A stretch of DNA of 24,930 nt, taken from positions 1 through 24,930 of the forward strand of contig DEIV01000125.1 of NCBI GenBank assembly GCA_002352665.1, written 5' to 3'. Positions 1 to 8,122 of the stretch are shown piece by piece. Position numbers and translations under genes: made by a program. The stretch comes from Flavobacteriaceae bacterium UBA2765 (lineage in GTDB: Bacteria > Bacteroidota > Bacteroidia > Flavobacteriales > Flavobacteriaceae). The notes beneath the pieces are model-generated. The model ran no database searches. It was not told where the DNA came from and saw nothing but the letters and a program-made list of their open reading frames with translations. The number at the start of each line of letters is the position of its first letter. Position 1 is the stretch's first letter.

Positions 1-1
1 A

Positions 2-1456
2 CGTGGTTCTGAACTTGTTTCAACATCACACAGAAAAATTCTTGTAAAAGCTCTAGAAGATCAATATAAAAAACTAAATACCTCCAACAAAACAAAACAA
101 AACATTCAATCGCTTTTAAGTGAAAATAGCTTTACCATAACTACCGGTCATCAGTTGAATTTGTTTACAGGGCCCTTGTATTTTCTATACAAAATAATAG
201 GTACCATTAATTTGTGTAAACAACTAAAAAAAGAAAACCCTAATCGTGATTTTGTACCAGTGTATTGGATGGCTACTGAAGATCATGATTTTGATGAAAT
301 TAATTATTTTAATTTTAAAGGTAGAAAAGTTAGATGGAAAAGAGAGGGTAATGGTGCTGTTGGGCGTTTGTCTACTGAGGGAATGGATGCGGTTTTAAAG
401 GTGTTTGCTAAGGAGTTGGGTACTTCTAAAAATGCAGATAGATTGATTACCCTATTTAAGAAGGCCTATGTTGAACATAATAATTTAACCGATGCTACCC
501 GATATCTGGTCAATGAAATATTTAAAGAATATGGATTGGTTATTATAGATGGTGACCATAAGGAATTAAAAGAGCAATTTATTCCGTTTGTTGAGGATGA
601 ATTATGTAATCAAACTAGTTTTAAAAAGGTTTCAGAAACTGTCGAAGAACTTGAGAAACACTATAAAATTCAGGTAAATCCCCGTGAAATAAATTTATTT
701 TACTTGACAGATGATCTGCGTGAACGCATTGTTTTGGAAGATGGTGTTTATAAAGTGAATAATACCAATATTTCTTGGAGTCAGCAAGAAATACTAAAAC
801 ACCTCTATGAGATGCCTGAAAGGTTTTCACCTAATGTAATTATGCGTCCACTTTATCAGGAAGTTATATTACCTAATTTATGCTATATTGGTGGAGGTGG
901 GGAATTGGCTTATTGGTTAGAATTAAAGCGTTATTTTGAAACAGTAAATGTACTTTTTCCAATACTTTTATTGCGTAATTCTGTGTTGTTAATTAATGAA
1001 AAACAACTTGAAAAAGCCGAAAAATTAAATCTGTCTATTGACGAATTGTTTTTAGAGCAGCATCAGCTGGTCAATAAAAAAATTAAAGAAGTATCCACAA
1101 TTGAAATTGATTTTTCTAAACAACGTACTTTTTTACAAGAGCAGTTTGTTTCTTTAAGAAAAATAGCTTCACTTACAGACAAATCGTTTATAGGTGCTGT
1201 AAAAGCTCAAGAAACAAAACAGTTAAAAGGATTAGATAATTTAGAAAAACGTTTGCTTAAGGCTGAAAAACGTAAGCATATTGACATTGCTGAACGGATC
1301 AAACTGTTGCAAGACGAACTATTTCCTAATCAAAGTCTAGAGGAACGTCAAGGCAATTTTTCTGAATATTATTTGGAGTATGGTACTACTTTGATTCCTA
1401 AATTAATGGAAAATTTAGATCCATTACAAGGAGCGTTTTCAATTATACAAATATAA
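2..1456 (+). CDS. bshC: Bacillithiol biosynthesis cysteine-adding enzyme BshC (5' partial)
   Basis: The reading frame is open from the left edge of the window (frame starting at base 2), so the N-terminus is missing; about 484 residues are visible against roughly 530 in the family, so some 45 to 50 are lost. BshC adds cysteine to glucosaminyl-malate, the last step in making the thiol bacillithiol, in the cytoplasm. Visible family signatures are TTGHQLNLFTGPLYF (bases about 140-184), YWMATEDHDFDEIN (about 260-305) and GGGGELAYW (about 892-918), followed by a Lys/Glu-rich, probably coiled-coil C-terminal part. A TTG at 155 could be read as a start, but conserved TTGHQ lies upstream of it, so it is internal. 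rlmF follows after 5 nt, suggesting co-transcription. The assignment is secure. Confidence 0.93.
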   Translation, partial: RGSELVSTSHRKILVKALEDQYKKLNTSNKTKQNIQSLLSENSFTITTGHQLNLFTGPLYFLYKIIGTINLCKQLKKENPNRDFVPVYWMATEDHDFDEINYFNFKGRKVRWKREGNGAVGRLSTEGMDAVLKVFAKELGTSKNADRLITLFKKAYVEHNNLTDATRYLVNEIFKEYGLVIIDGDHKELKEQFIPFVEDELCNQTSFKKVSETVEELEKHYKIQVNPREINLFYLTDDLRERIVLEDGVYKVNNTNISWSQQEILKHLYEMPERFSPNVIMRPLYQEVILPNLCYIGGGGELAYWLELKRYFETVNVLFPILLLRNSVLLINEKQLEKAEKLNLSIDELFLEQHQLVNKKIKEVSTIEIDFSKQRTFLQEQFVSLRKIASLTDKSFIGAVKAQETKQLKGLDNLEKRLLKAEKRKHIDIAERIKLLQDELFPNQSLEERQGNFSEYYLEYGTTLIPKLMENLDPLQGAFSIIQI

Positions 1457-1461
1457 ATTTT

Positions 1462-2361
1462 ATGGCAAATCCTAGCGGTTTACATCCTAAAAATAAGCAT
1501 AAAAAAAAATATGATTTTTCTATACTTTTTGACGCTCATCCCACTTTAAAAGAATTTGTTTTTACAAACGATTATAATACAAAAACCATAGATTTTGCAA
1601 ATCCAAAGGCAGTTAAAGAACTGAACAGAGCTTTGTTATTTACGTATTATAATTTGGGGTATTGGGAGTTTCCTGATAGTAATTTATGTCCGCCCATTCC
1701 AGGACGTGTTGATTATATACATTATGTAAAAGATTTATTGAAGCAATCTAATATTAAGAATGTAAGTATACTAGATATTGGTACAGGTGCTAGTTGTATC
1801 TATGCTATTTTAGGAAATGCCGAATATGGCTGGAAATTTGTTGCAGCAGATATTGATAAAAAATCCTTAGAATACGCTAAGCAAATAATAGTAAAAAATG
1901 GATTGGATAGCCAAATTAGCTTGCGTTATCAAAAAAACAAGAATCACATATTCAATGGTATTTTAAAATATAATGATAAGTTTTCTGTAACAATATGCAA
2001 TCCTCCTTTTTACAATTCTATAGCCGATGCCAAACAGGAAAATAAAAGAAAGAATAAAGGTCTAGATACTGGTGCTACACAAAGAAATTTTGCAGGTGTT
2101 GAAAATGAACTTTGCTACAGAGGTGGCGAAAAAGCATTTTTACATACTTATCTATATGAAAGCTCACAATTTAAAAAACAGTGTTTTTGGTATACCACAT
2201 TGGTTTCTAAAAAAGAAAATGTTAAGCCTATGTATACTTCTTTAGAAAAGTTGGGGGCAACGGTTATCAAAACAATACCAATGCATCAAGGTAATAAAAT
2301 AACACGAATTGTTGCTTGGACGTTTTTAGATGAAAAAGAACAAAAAAAATGGGGTTTTTAA
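1462..2361 (+). CDS. rlmF: 23S rRNA (adenine(1618)-N6)-methyltransferase RlmF
   Basis: This 299-residue protein matches the RlmF/YbiN family, which methylates N6 of A1618 (E. coli numbering) in 23S rRNA using SAM. The family N-terminus is clear (GLHPKNKHKKKYDF, residues 6-19), followed by the NPKAVKELNRALL segment (47-59), a SAM-binding motif I DIGTGAS (105-111) and the catalytic motif IV NPPF (180-183) typical of N6-adenine methyltransferases. Length is close to the E. coli protein. The ATG lies 5 nt after the bshC stop without a Shine-Dalgarno, as usual for this lineage. It is convergent with the NUDIX gene, with about 255 nt between them. Confidence 0.93.
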   Translation: MANPSGLHPKNKHKKKYDFSILFDAHPTLKEFVFTNDYNTKTIDFANPKAVKELNRALLFTYYNLGYWEFPDSNLCPPIPGRVDYIHYVKDLLKQSNIKNVSILDIGTGASCIYAILGNAEYGWKFVAADIDKKSLEYAKQIIVKNGLDSQISLRYQKNKNHIFNGILKYNDKFSVTICNPPFYNSIADAKQENKRKNKGLDTGATQRNFAGVENELCYRGGEKAFLHTYLYESSQFKKQCFWYTTLVSKKENVKPMYTSLEKLGATVIKTIPMHQGNKITRIVAWTFLDEKEQKKWGF

Positions 2362-2616
2362 TAGCATAAAAATGCGAACTCTTGAGCTTACCTTTTAACT
2401 AATTCAAATCAGAGTATTATTACCTATATCTATTTTTAGCCTCTAACTACAACCTTTTGAGTGTACTCATGCAGTGTCTGTTTAATGATTTTAGTTTCTG
2501 CTCATTTTAGGCTATAGTGGTTTGAAATGTATAAAATAAATGAGTAGAAATATACTTATGTAAATTTTCATTATTTAAAGAATGGGAATTAAATGGACTA
2601 ATTTTAAGCGAATTAA
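2362..2616. other. Convergent intergenic region without recognised gene
   Basis: This 255-nt AT-rich stretch lies between the convergent rlmF and NUDIX genes. No tRNA, no convincing terminator hairpin with a T-run and no long reading frame were seen in it. Weak local pairing exists near 2600-2616, but it is not distinctive. Confidence 0.5.
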
Positions 2617-3048
2617 TTATACCAAGCCACAAATTTTTAAAGCCAATTCATAGGCGGCGGCTCTAAAAAAAGTATTGTATTTGTATAAATCCGTTGGTGG
2701 AATCCAAAGCAGTTGTTCAAATTCATCGTCTTGAGGAACAAAATCCATGGTATAGTTAAACTTAACTTTAACAATATTTAATTCTTGACTCAGATAAATA
2801 TATCGATCTTCGTCAGGATACACATAACTTACCTTCTCAGTATAACTTTGCAAAATATCATTGTCTGTTATAACAATATCTAGTTCTTCCTTCAATTCGC
2901 GTTTAATTCCGCTAATAAAATCTTCACCGGTATTTAATCCCCCTTGAGGGAATTTATAACCACCATCTCTAGGAGAAGAGCCTATTAATACTTCATTATT
3001 CTGATTTACAATAACAGCCATTACAGCTTTTCTAACTTTTTGTTTCAT
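2617..3048 (-). CDS. NUDIX hydrolase, RppH-like
   Basis: This 143-residue protein has a full NUDIX box: G36-x5-E42-x7-R50-E51-L52-x-E54-E55-x-D57-I58, with Asp replacing the usual Gly at position 57. The box is preceded by KFPQGG (32-37), the form typical of RNA pyrophosphohydrolases of the RppH/diadenosine polyphosphatase group, which hydrolyse a 5' triphosphate on RNA or dinucleoside polyphosphates. Family membership is clear; the exact substrate is not and cannot be fixed from the sequence. It lies 19 nt downstream of the hypothetical gene at 3068-3529 on the same strand and is probably co-transcribed with it. Confidence 0.85.
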   Translation of the reverse strand: MKQKVRKAVMAVIVNQNNEVLIGSSPRDGGYKFPQGGLNTGEDFISGIKRELKEELDIVITDNDILQSYTEKVSYVYPDEDRYIYLSQELNIVKVKFNYTMDFVPQDDEFEQLLWIPPTDLYKYNTFFRAAAYELALKICGLV

Positions 3049-3067
3049 TAAAAAAGTTTTTTCAAAT

Positions 3068-3529
3068 TTAAACAGAAAATATGTTTTTTACTTTTTTCTG
3101 GAAATAAACTTGAGGCTTTTCAGTATAATCTTTGGTAAGTTTAACAACATCATCAATTAATAAGTTGATGGCAAAGATGAGTTTTTTTTGATTAGACAAT
3201 ACTTCTTCGGATGCTAAATAAGTATTGATCAAAAATGGATAATAAGTATTTAAATTTTTAAAATAATCTGATCTTAAGGAATCATCATTAACAATAACTT
3301 CATTATTAATTTTTGTAAAAACTTTAAATTTAGCAGCATCAATAGTTGACATATGTGTCAAATCGCAAAATAAATTTATTTTATGACTAAATGTAAATTT
3401 ATTATTAGCAATAAGCGTGTTAATGGTTTTCACCTCATTTACTTCTAATTTTTTTAAAAAATACTTTAGAATTATATCTTCTATAATATTAGTATTTTCA
3501 ACAACTTTTTTTTCTAATTTAGAAATCAT
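3068..3529 (-). CDS. Hypothetical protein, upstream partner of the NUDIX gene
   Basis: I do not recognise this 153-residue protein. It is Lys/Ile/Asn-rich, predicted mostly helical, with no signal peptide, membrane segment or cysteine-cluster motif. The central part (FTFSHKINLFCDL, about 46-58) looks like an amphipathic helix. It is the first gene of an apparent two-gene minus-strand unit with the NUDIX hydrolase (gap 19 nt). A Bacteroidota-type -7 box lies about 90 nt upstream and a 15-nt palindrome 17 nt upstream of the start. That it is a real gene is supported by the spacing, the promoter and a sensible protein composition. Confidence 0.7.
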   Translation of the reverse strand: MISKLEKKVVENTNIIEDIILKYFLKKLEVNEVKTINTLIANNKFTFSHKINLFCDLTHMSTIDAAKFKVFTKINNEVIVNDDSLRSDYFKNLNTYYPFLINTYLASEEVLSNQKKLIFAINLLIDDVVKLTKDYTEKPQVYFQKKVKNIFSV

Positions 3530-3545
3530 AGCATAGCAAACTTTA

Positions 3546-3560
3546 GAGTATTAAATACTC
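3546..3560. repeat. 15-nt palindrome in the leader of the 3529-2617 operon
   Basis: GAGTATTAAATACTC has 7-nt arms around a single central base. It lies between the candidate -7 box (3618-3625) and the start codon at 3529. It could be an operator for a dimeric regulator or a leader hairpin; the sequence does not decide. Confidence 0.45.
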
Positions 3561-3617
3561 AGATTAATATAATTGAGAGAAATTAAGTTGAATTAGTTAG
3601 CAATTTTCTAATCGAAG

Positions 3618-3625
3618 CAAATATA
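3618..3625 (-). promoter_or_regulatory. Candidate -7 box for the minus-strand operon
   Basis: On the minus strand this reads TATATTTG, an exact match to the Bacteroidota TAnnTTTG box. A clear -33 TTG is not present at the ideal distance. The implied leader is about 80 nt. Confidence 0.5.
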
Positions 3626-3662
3626 ATACATAATTATGTAAAATATAGGAGAAGTTTATGTT

Positions 3663-4046
3663 TTACAGGTTTTTTCCAATAAATGGTATATTTTTTCTTG
3701 TTTTTAGTAAAATAATGAAAGACAGTATAAATATTACTAAAGCCATATAGAAAAGCGTACCACCATCTTCGTTTATTTCTATACCTAATTGGGTTAAATG
3801 TGCTAGTATAGCACCTGAAATAAGCCCTAATGTTAAAATGGAACCCAACCAAATGGTTTTTGGTATAAGTATAAAAATTGCTGCTATCAATTCTAAAATA
3901 CCAATACCAATTCTGCCATACGGTTCTAAGCCAAGTGTGCTAAAAATGTAGACACTGTCAGGATGGGCACTAAATTTGAAACGTAATGTTTGTACTAAAA
4001 TTACCGCTACTATTATTCTTAAAACCAATAGAATTTTATCATGCAT
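3663..4046 (-). CDS. DoxX-like integral membrane protein
   Basis: This 127-residue protein has four predicted membrane helices, at about 5-20, 46-62, 66-84 and 97-114. The first loop carries KFSAHP (24-29) and the second helix begins EPYGRIGIG followed by LELIAAIFILIP, the pattern of the DoxX/DoxX-like family, small inner-membrane proteins sometimes linked to thiol or oxidative stress. No enzymatic role can be assigned. It is separated from the next minus-strand gene by about 130 nt and divergently oriented to guaA. Confidence 0.75.
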   Translation of the reverse strand: MHDKILLVLRIIVAVILVQTLRFKFSAHPDSVYIFSTLGLEPYGRIGIGILELIAAIFILIPKTIWLGSILTLGLISGAILAHLTQLGIEINEDGGTLFYMALVIFILSFIILLKTRKNIPFIGKNL

Positions 4047-4157
4047 AATATTTGATTTTCAATTGTTAGTCGATGTTTTTCGATAAATTATACATGGCTA
4101 ATTTAAATAATTTGTAAACATTTAGAAAATCGTCCTTAGACTTTAAGAATTATATTT

Positions 4158-4165
4158 TATTTTTG
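4158..4165 (+). promoter_or_regulatory. Candidate -7 box directly before guaA
   Basis: TATTTTTG matches TAnnTTTG exactly and ends 3 nt before the guaA ATG (4169). A weak -33 (TTA instead of TTG at 4136-4138) lies 19 nt upstream. If used, the transcript would begin at or next to the start codon. Confidence 0.4.
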
Positions 4166-4168
4166 CGG

Positions 4169-5701
4169 ATGCAAGAAAAGGTACTTATTTTAGATTTCGG
4201 ATCGCAGTTTACACAATTAATAGCACGTCGCATTAGAGAACTCAATATTTATTGTGAAATACATCCCTATAACAGCAATAAATTTAATATAGATCATTAT
4301 AAGGCAGTGATATTATCGGGAAGCCCATGTTCGGTAAATTCAGATGATGCTCCGCAACCGGATTTGTCAAAAATTAAAGGTATAAAACCATTATTGGGAA
4401 TTTGTTATGGAGCTCAATATCTGGTTCATTTTTTTGGAGGTAAGGTTGGGGCATCAAGAACCAGAGAATATGGTAGGGCAAAACTTACACATATAAACAA
4501 TCATAAAGGCTTATTTAATAATATTAGTGAAGGCAGTCAAGTTTGGATGAGCCATTCTGATACTATTATAGAAATGCCTGATCATTATAAAAATATTGCA
4601 AGTACTGAAGATGTTAGTAATGCAGCGTTTAAAATTGATGATGAAGACACCTTTGCCATTCAATTTCATCCAGAAGTGTATCACACTACTGATGGTAGAC
4701 AATTATTGGAGAATTTTTTAGTAAATATTGCTAAAGTTGAGCAGAACTGGACTCCGGATTCTTTTGTGGAGTCAACTGTTGAACAATTAAAGAAAAAAAT
4801 AGGGAATGATAAAGTAGTATTAGGCCTTTCCGGAGGTGTAGATTCTACAGTTGCGGCCGTACTATTAGATAAAGCTATAGGAAAAAACCTCTATTGTATA
4901 TTTGTAAATAATGGTTTGCTAAGGAAGAATGAGTTTGATGAGGTTTTAGATCAATATGAGCATATGGGGCTTAATGTGAAAGGTGTAGATGCTTCGGCAC
5001 GTTTTTTGAAAGCTCTGAAAGGCATATCAGAACCAGAACTAAAACGCAAAGCTATAGGTAATACATTTATTGATGTTTTTGATGATGAAGCCCATCATAT
5101 TGAAGATGTAAAATGGTTGGCACAAGGCACTATTTATCCTGATGTTATTGAGTCTGTTTCCGTTACTGGAGGACCTTCAGCGACGATAAAAAGCCACCAT
5201 AATGTTGGAGGATTGCCGGATTATATGAAATTAAAAGTGGTAGAACCATTGCGAATGATTTTTAAAGATGAGGTGAGAAGGGTAGGGAAATCATTAGAAA
5301 TAGATAGTAGTTTGTTAGGCAGGCATCCATTTCCAGGACCAGGATTAGGCATTCGAATTTTAGGAGATGTTACCGCTGAAAAAGTGAGGATATTGCAAGA
5401 TGTAGATGCTATTTTTATTGAAGGATTAAAAAAATGGGATCTGTACAATGAAGTTTGGCAAGCGGGTGTAATGTTATTACCTGTAAATTCGGTCGGCGTG
5501 ATGGGAGATGAACGAACTTATGAAAAAGTTGTAGCTTTGCGAGCTGTATCATCAACGGATGGAATGACCGCAGATTGGGTAAATTTACCCTATGAATTTT
5601 TGCAAGAAATTTCAAATAAAATTATAAATGGAGTAAAAGGTGTGAATAGAGTGGTGTATGATATTAGTTCTAAACCACCGGCAACAATTGAGTGGGAGTA
5701 A
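4169..5701 (+). CDS. guaA: GMP synthase (glutamine-hydrolysing) GuaA
   Basis: This 510-residue enzyme converts XMP, ATP and glutamine to GMP, the last step of guanine nucleotide synthesis. The N-terminal class I amidotransferase domain has LDFGSQFTQL near the start, the catalytic Cys79 in GICYG, and His167/Glu169 in FHPE. The ATP pyrophosphatase domain has the PP-loop SGGVDS at 221-226 and ends with the dimerisation domain (RHPFPGPGLGIRILG; C-terminal KPPATIEWE). I chose ATG 4169: a TTG two codons upstream (4163) is in frame but falls in the candidate promoter box, and the family begins just before ILDFGSQ. No guanine riboswitch was recognised upstream. Length is normal. Confidence 0.97.
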   Translation: MQEKVLILDFGSQFTQLIARRIRELNIYCEIHPYNSNKFNIDHYKAVILSGSPCSVNSDDAPQPDLSKIKGIKPLLGICYGAQYLVHFFGGKVGASRTREYGRAKLTHINNHKGLFNNISEGSQVWMSHSDTIIEMPDHYKNIASTEDVSNAAFKIDDEDTFAIQFHPEVYHTTDGRQLLENFLVNIAKVEQNWTPDSFVESTVEQLKKKIGNDKVVLGLSGGVDSTVAAVLLDKAIGKNLYCIFVNNGLLRKNEFDEVLDQYEHMGLNVKGVDASARFLKALKGISEPELKRKAIGNTFIDVFDDEAHHIEDVKWLAQGTIYPDVIESVSVTGGPSATIKSHHNVGGLPDYMKLKVVEPLRMIFKDEVRRVGKSLEIDSSLLGRHPFPGPGLGIRILGDVTAEKVRILQDVDAIFIEGLKKWDLYNEVWQAGVMLLPVNSVGVMGDERTYEKVVALRAVSSTDGMTADWVNLPYEFLQEISNKIINGVKGVNRVVYDISSKPPATIEWE

Positions 5702-5709
5702 TTATTTTA

Positions 5710-5743
5710 GATTGTCTGGATCAATTAAAAAAGTTAGGCAATC
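5710..5743 (+). other. Possible hairpin between guaA and the LysM gene
   Basis: GATTGTCT (5710-5717) can pair with AGGCAATC (5736-5743), 8 bp including one G-U, with an 18-nt loop. There is no T-run after it, so it is not a convincing terminator; the two genes may be co-transcribed over this 72-nt gap. Confidence 0.3.
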
Positions 5744-5773
5744 CATAAAGAATCCTTAAAAAAATTTTTAAAG

Positions 5774-7711
5774 ATGAGTAAAATAAAATTAACGGTATTA
5801 TTGTTTTTTTTAATCCTTGTGAGTGTTTTTTCACAAGAGAAGCCTTATGAAACTTATCAGGTTAAGAAGGGAGAAACTATATTTAGCATATCAAAACGAT
5901 TTCAAACTACACCTCAGGGTTTATTAAAATTAAATCCCGATGTAGGTGAAGATAAAGTCATTTCTGAAGATCAAATATTAATTGTTCCTAATTTGAAATT
6001 TTCTATTGAACCCAATATAGATAAAGGTGATTATGTGGAAGAGGGATTTCTTTATCATAAGGTCTTGGTAAAAGAAAATTATTTTAGGTTAAGGAAAAAA
6101 TATGGAGTGTCTAAACGTGTCTTAAGGAAACATAATATGGCCTTAAGAATGGATGATTTACAAGCCGGACAAGTAATAAAAATTCCAGTAAAAAATGGAT
6201 ATAATACGGAAGTTAAACAGGTAAGTATTCAAGATGATAAAACAAAACCTTATTTAGTTAAAGCAACAGAAACAAAATATATGATAGCTAGGCGTTATGG
6301 TATTGAGGTTGAAGATTTAGAAGAATTGAACCCGGAAATAAAAGAAGGTTTAAAAGCAGAAACTATTATTAATGTTCCTAATAGAAGAGAAATACCTGAT
6401 GTAACAGAGAATCAAATACTGTATCAAATTGGAAAAGGAGAGACTTTATTCAGTTTAAGTCAAAAATTTAATATATCTCAAGGGCAGTTGTTAGCATATA
6501 ACCCTGAACTAAACGAGGGTGTTAAAGAAGGTGCTATTGTAAAGATTCCTAAGGTGAGTTCTGTGGCTAATAATTTGGTATTTGAACCAAATATTCAGCC
6601 AAATAAACAAATAAAAGTAGCTATTATGTTGCCTTTTATGGGTGGAAACACTATTAATTTTGATGAAGATAAAACGTCATCAAGAAACTTAACAAGAACA
6701 TTAAACATTGTAACCGATTTCTATTTAGGCGCTGAAATTGCATTAGATTCTTTAAAAAAGCAAGGTTTATCTATTTCTGCTAAAGTGTTTGATACCAAGA
6801 ATAGTTTAACTACTATGGCTACCTTATTAAAAACAAATCAATTTGATGATGTTGACGTTATTGTTGGCCCTATGTTTTTGCAAAATGTTAAATATACGGC
6901 TCAAAGCTTGAGTGCTGCAAACACGGTAATTGTTTCTCCGGTTTCGGCAAAAGATCATACTGTATTTGCTTCTAAAAATACTGTTCAAGATGCTCCTACA
7001 GTAGATGAGTTGTCTGAAAAAGTAATTAGCTATATTATAGAAAATTATAAGCATCAGAATTTGGTGGTTATAACGGATGATTTAAAAGAAAATGAATTGA
7101 AATATAACAAAACTATTGCTGCACTAAATAAGCTAGATTCTCTTAGTAAAGTAAGAGTGTTAAAACCTGAGAAGGGTTATATTAAACCTGATTTATTCAA
7201 AAAAAATATACTTGATAAAAAGGAAAATTGGATTGTATTATTAACTGATGATCATTCTATAACTAATGATGTTGTTCAGAATTTAGGAGTGTTACCTGAA
7301 AAAATAGATGCAACACTTTTTGCATCACAGTATAATGGTAATTTTGAAAAAGTACAGAACCAACATTTAGCCAGAGTTAATTTTCATTTTCCTACCACTA
7401 GTTTTATTGATTATGAAGATGAAAAGACGCAATTATTTATGAAAAAATATAAAGCTAAGAATTATGTTGAGCCTTCTGAATATGCATTTAAAGGATTTGA
7501 TATTACTTATGACGCTCTTATTCGTTTAGCTTCGTATAGTATGACTGACAGTGCATTTTCCGGTGGTGTTTCTGAAAGGACTTCTTGTAAATTTTTATAT
7601 TCAAAAAATCCTGAGAAAGGGTTTCAAAATAAGGGTGTTTTTATAGTGAAATATGATGGATTGAATTTGGTTAATGTAGAAAAAGAAAAACCGCAAGTTC
7701 TAGAAAAATAA
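5774..7711 (+). CDS. Exported LysM-repeat protein with PBP1-type ligand-binding domain
   Basis: This 645-residue protein starts with a signal peptide (hydrophobic 6-19, likely cleavage near FSQ at 19-21; no lipobox cysteine). Four LysM-type repeats follow, at about 28-73, 94-138, 160-203 and 217-260; the first and last keep the best consensus (KKGETIFSIS, GKGETLFSLS), the second and third are degraded. From about 279 (KVAIMLPF) to the end there is a type I periplasmic-binding-protein fold like that of amino-acid or LivJ-like receptors (QFDDVDVIVGPMF near 360). LysM repeats suggest binding of peptidoglycan in the periplasm; the ligand is unknown, and no ABC permease or ATPase is adjacent, so transport is not implied. 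This fusion is common in Flavobacteriia. Confidence 0.85.
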   Translation: MSKIKLTVLLFFLILVSVFSQEKPYETYQVKKGETIFSISKRFQTTPQGLLKLNPDVGEDKVISEDQILIVPNLKFSIEPNIDKGDYVEEGFLYHKVLVKENYFRLRKKYGVSKRVLRKHNMALRMDDLQAGQVIKIPVKNGYNTEVKQVSIQDDKTKPYLVKATETKYMIARRYGIEVEDLEELNPEIKEGLKAETIINVPNRREIPDVTENQILYQIGKGETLFSLSQKFNISQGQLLAYNPELNEGVKEGAIVKIPKVSSVANNLVFEPNIQPNKQIKVAIMLPFMGGNTINFDEDKTSSRNLTRTLNIVTDFYLGAEIALDSLKKQGLSISAKVFDTKNSLTTMATLLKTNQFDDVDVIVGPMFLQNVKYTAQSLSAANTVIVSPVSAKDHTVFASKNTVQDAPTVDELSEKVISYIIENYKHQNLVVITDDLKENELKYNKTIAALNKLDSLSKVRVLKPEKGYIKPDLFKKNILDKKENWIVLLTDDHSITNDVVQNLGVLPEKIDATLFASQYNGNFEKVQNQHLARVNFHFPTTSFIDYEDEKTQLFMKKYKAKNYVEPSEYAFKGFDITYDALIRLASYSMTDSAFSGGVSERTSCKFLYSKNPEKGFQNKGVFIVKYDGLNLVNVEKEKPQVLEK

Positions 7712-7820
7712 TTATTGGATTAATCTTTAGTATTCTTTATTGGTATTCTATACTATTTTTTGAAAATAATACTTTTAGAATAAAAATTAAAACTTAGTAA
7801 TGTTCTATTGAATTCTTTTG

Positions 7821-7828
7821 TATATTTG
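7821..7828 (+). promoter_or_regulatory. Promoter -7 box of rpsU
   Basis: TATATTTG is an exact match to TAnnTTTG, followed by GCACCCC where transcription would begin (about 7833-7836). The -33 element is not clear (TGTT around 7801). The implied leader is about 40 nt and contains the strong Shine-Dalgarno. Confidence 0.65.
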
Positions 7829-7854
7829 CACCCCAATAAAAAACAGAAGTATAT

Positions 7855-7865
7855 GAAAGGAGGTG
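7855..7865 (+). promoter_or_regulatory. Exceptionally strong Shine-Dalgarno of rpsU
   Basis: GAAAGGAGGTG is complementary over 11 nt to the conserved 3' end of bacterial 16S rRNA, with GGAGG ending 9 nt before the ATG at 7873. Other start codons in this window (tuf, secE, nusG, rplK, rplL, rpoB, rpoC, guaA, hpf) have nothing similar. It fixes the rpsU start and is probably the site of bS21 autoregulation. Confidence 0.85.
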
Positions 7866-7872
7866 CAACAGT

Positions 7873-8070
7873 ATGCTAATAATTCCAGTAAAAGATGGTG
7901 AGAATATAGATAGAGCTTTGAAACGCTTTAAGAGAAAGTTTGATAGAACTAAAACTATGAAGCAGCTGCGTGAACGTAAACATTTCACTAAGCCTTCTAT
8001 GGCTAAAAGAGCTCAAAATCAAAAAGCTCAATATGTTCAAAATATGAGAACCGAAGAAGAACTCGGTTAA
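7873..8070 (+). CDS. rpsU: 30S ribosomal protein bS21
   Basis: This 65-residue basic protein begins MLIIPVKDGENIDRALKRFK, the flavobacterial bS21 start, and continues with the KRKFDRT and KQLRERKHFTKPS segments. bS21 sits on the 30S platform; in Flavobacterium johnsoniae ribosomes it helps to cover the 3' end of 16S rRNA so that Shine-Dalgarno pairing is blocked. The gene has its own promoter (7821-7828) and an intrinsic terminator (8123-8178), so it looks monocistronic. The ATG at 7873 follows an 11-nt Shine-Dalgarno, unlike any neighbour, consistent with translation chiefly by ribosomes lacking bS21. Confidence 0.96.
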   Translation: MLIIPVKDGENIDRALKRFKRKFDRTKTMKQLRERKHFTKPSMAKRAQNQKAQYVQNMRTEEELG

Positions 8071-8122
8071 TTGAATATTTATTCCTTATATTTAAGCGGT
8101 AAGTATTTCTTAAAAATAAGTT

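Noticed and set aside
4047..4168. Guanine riboswitch before guaA
   Set aside because: No purine aptamer core or paired arms could be traced in this AT-rich stretch.
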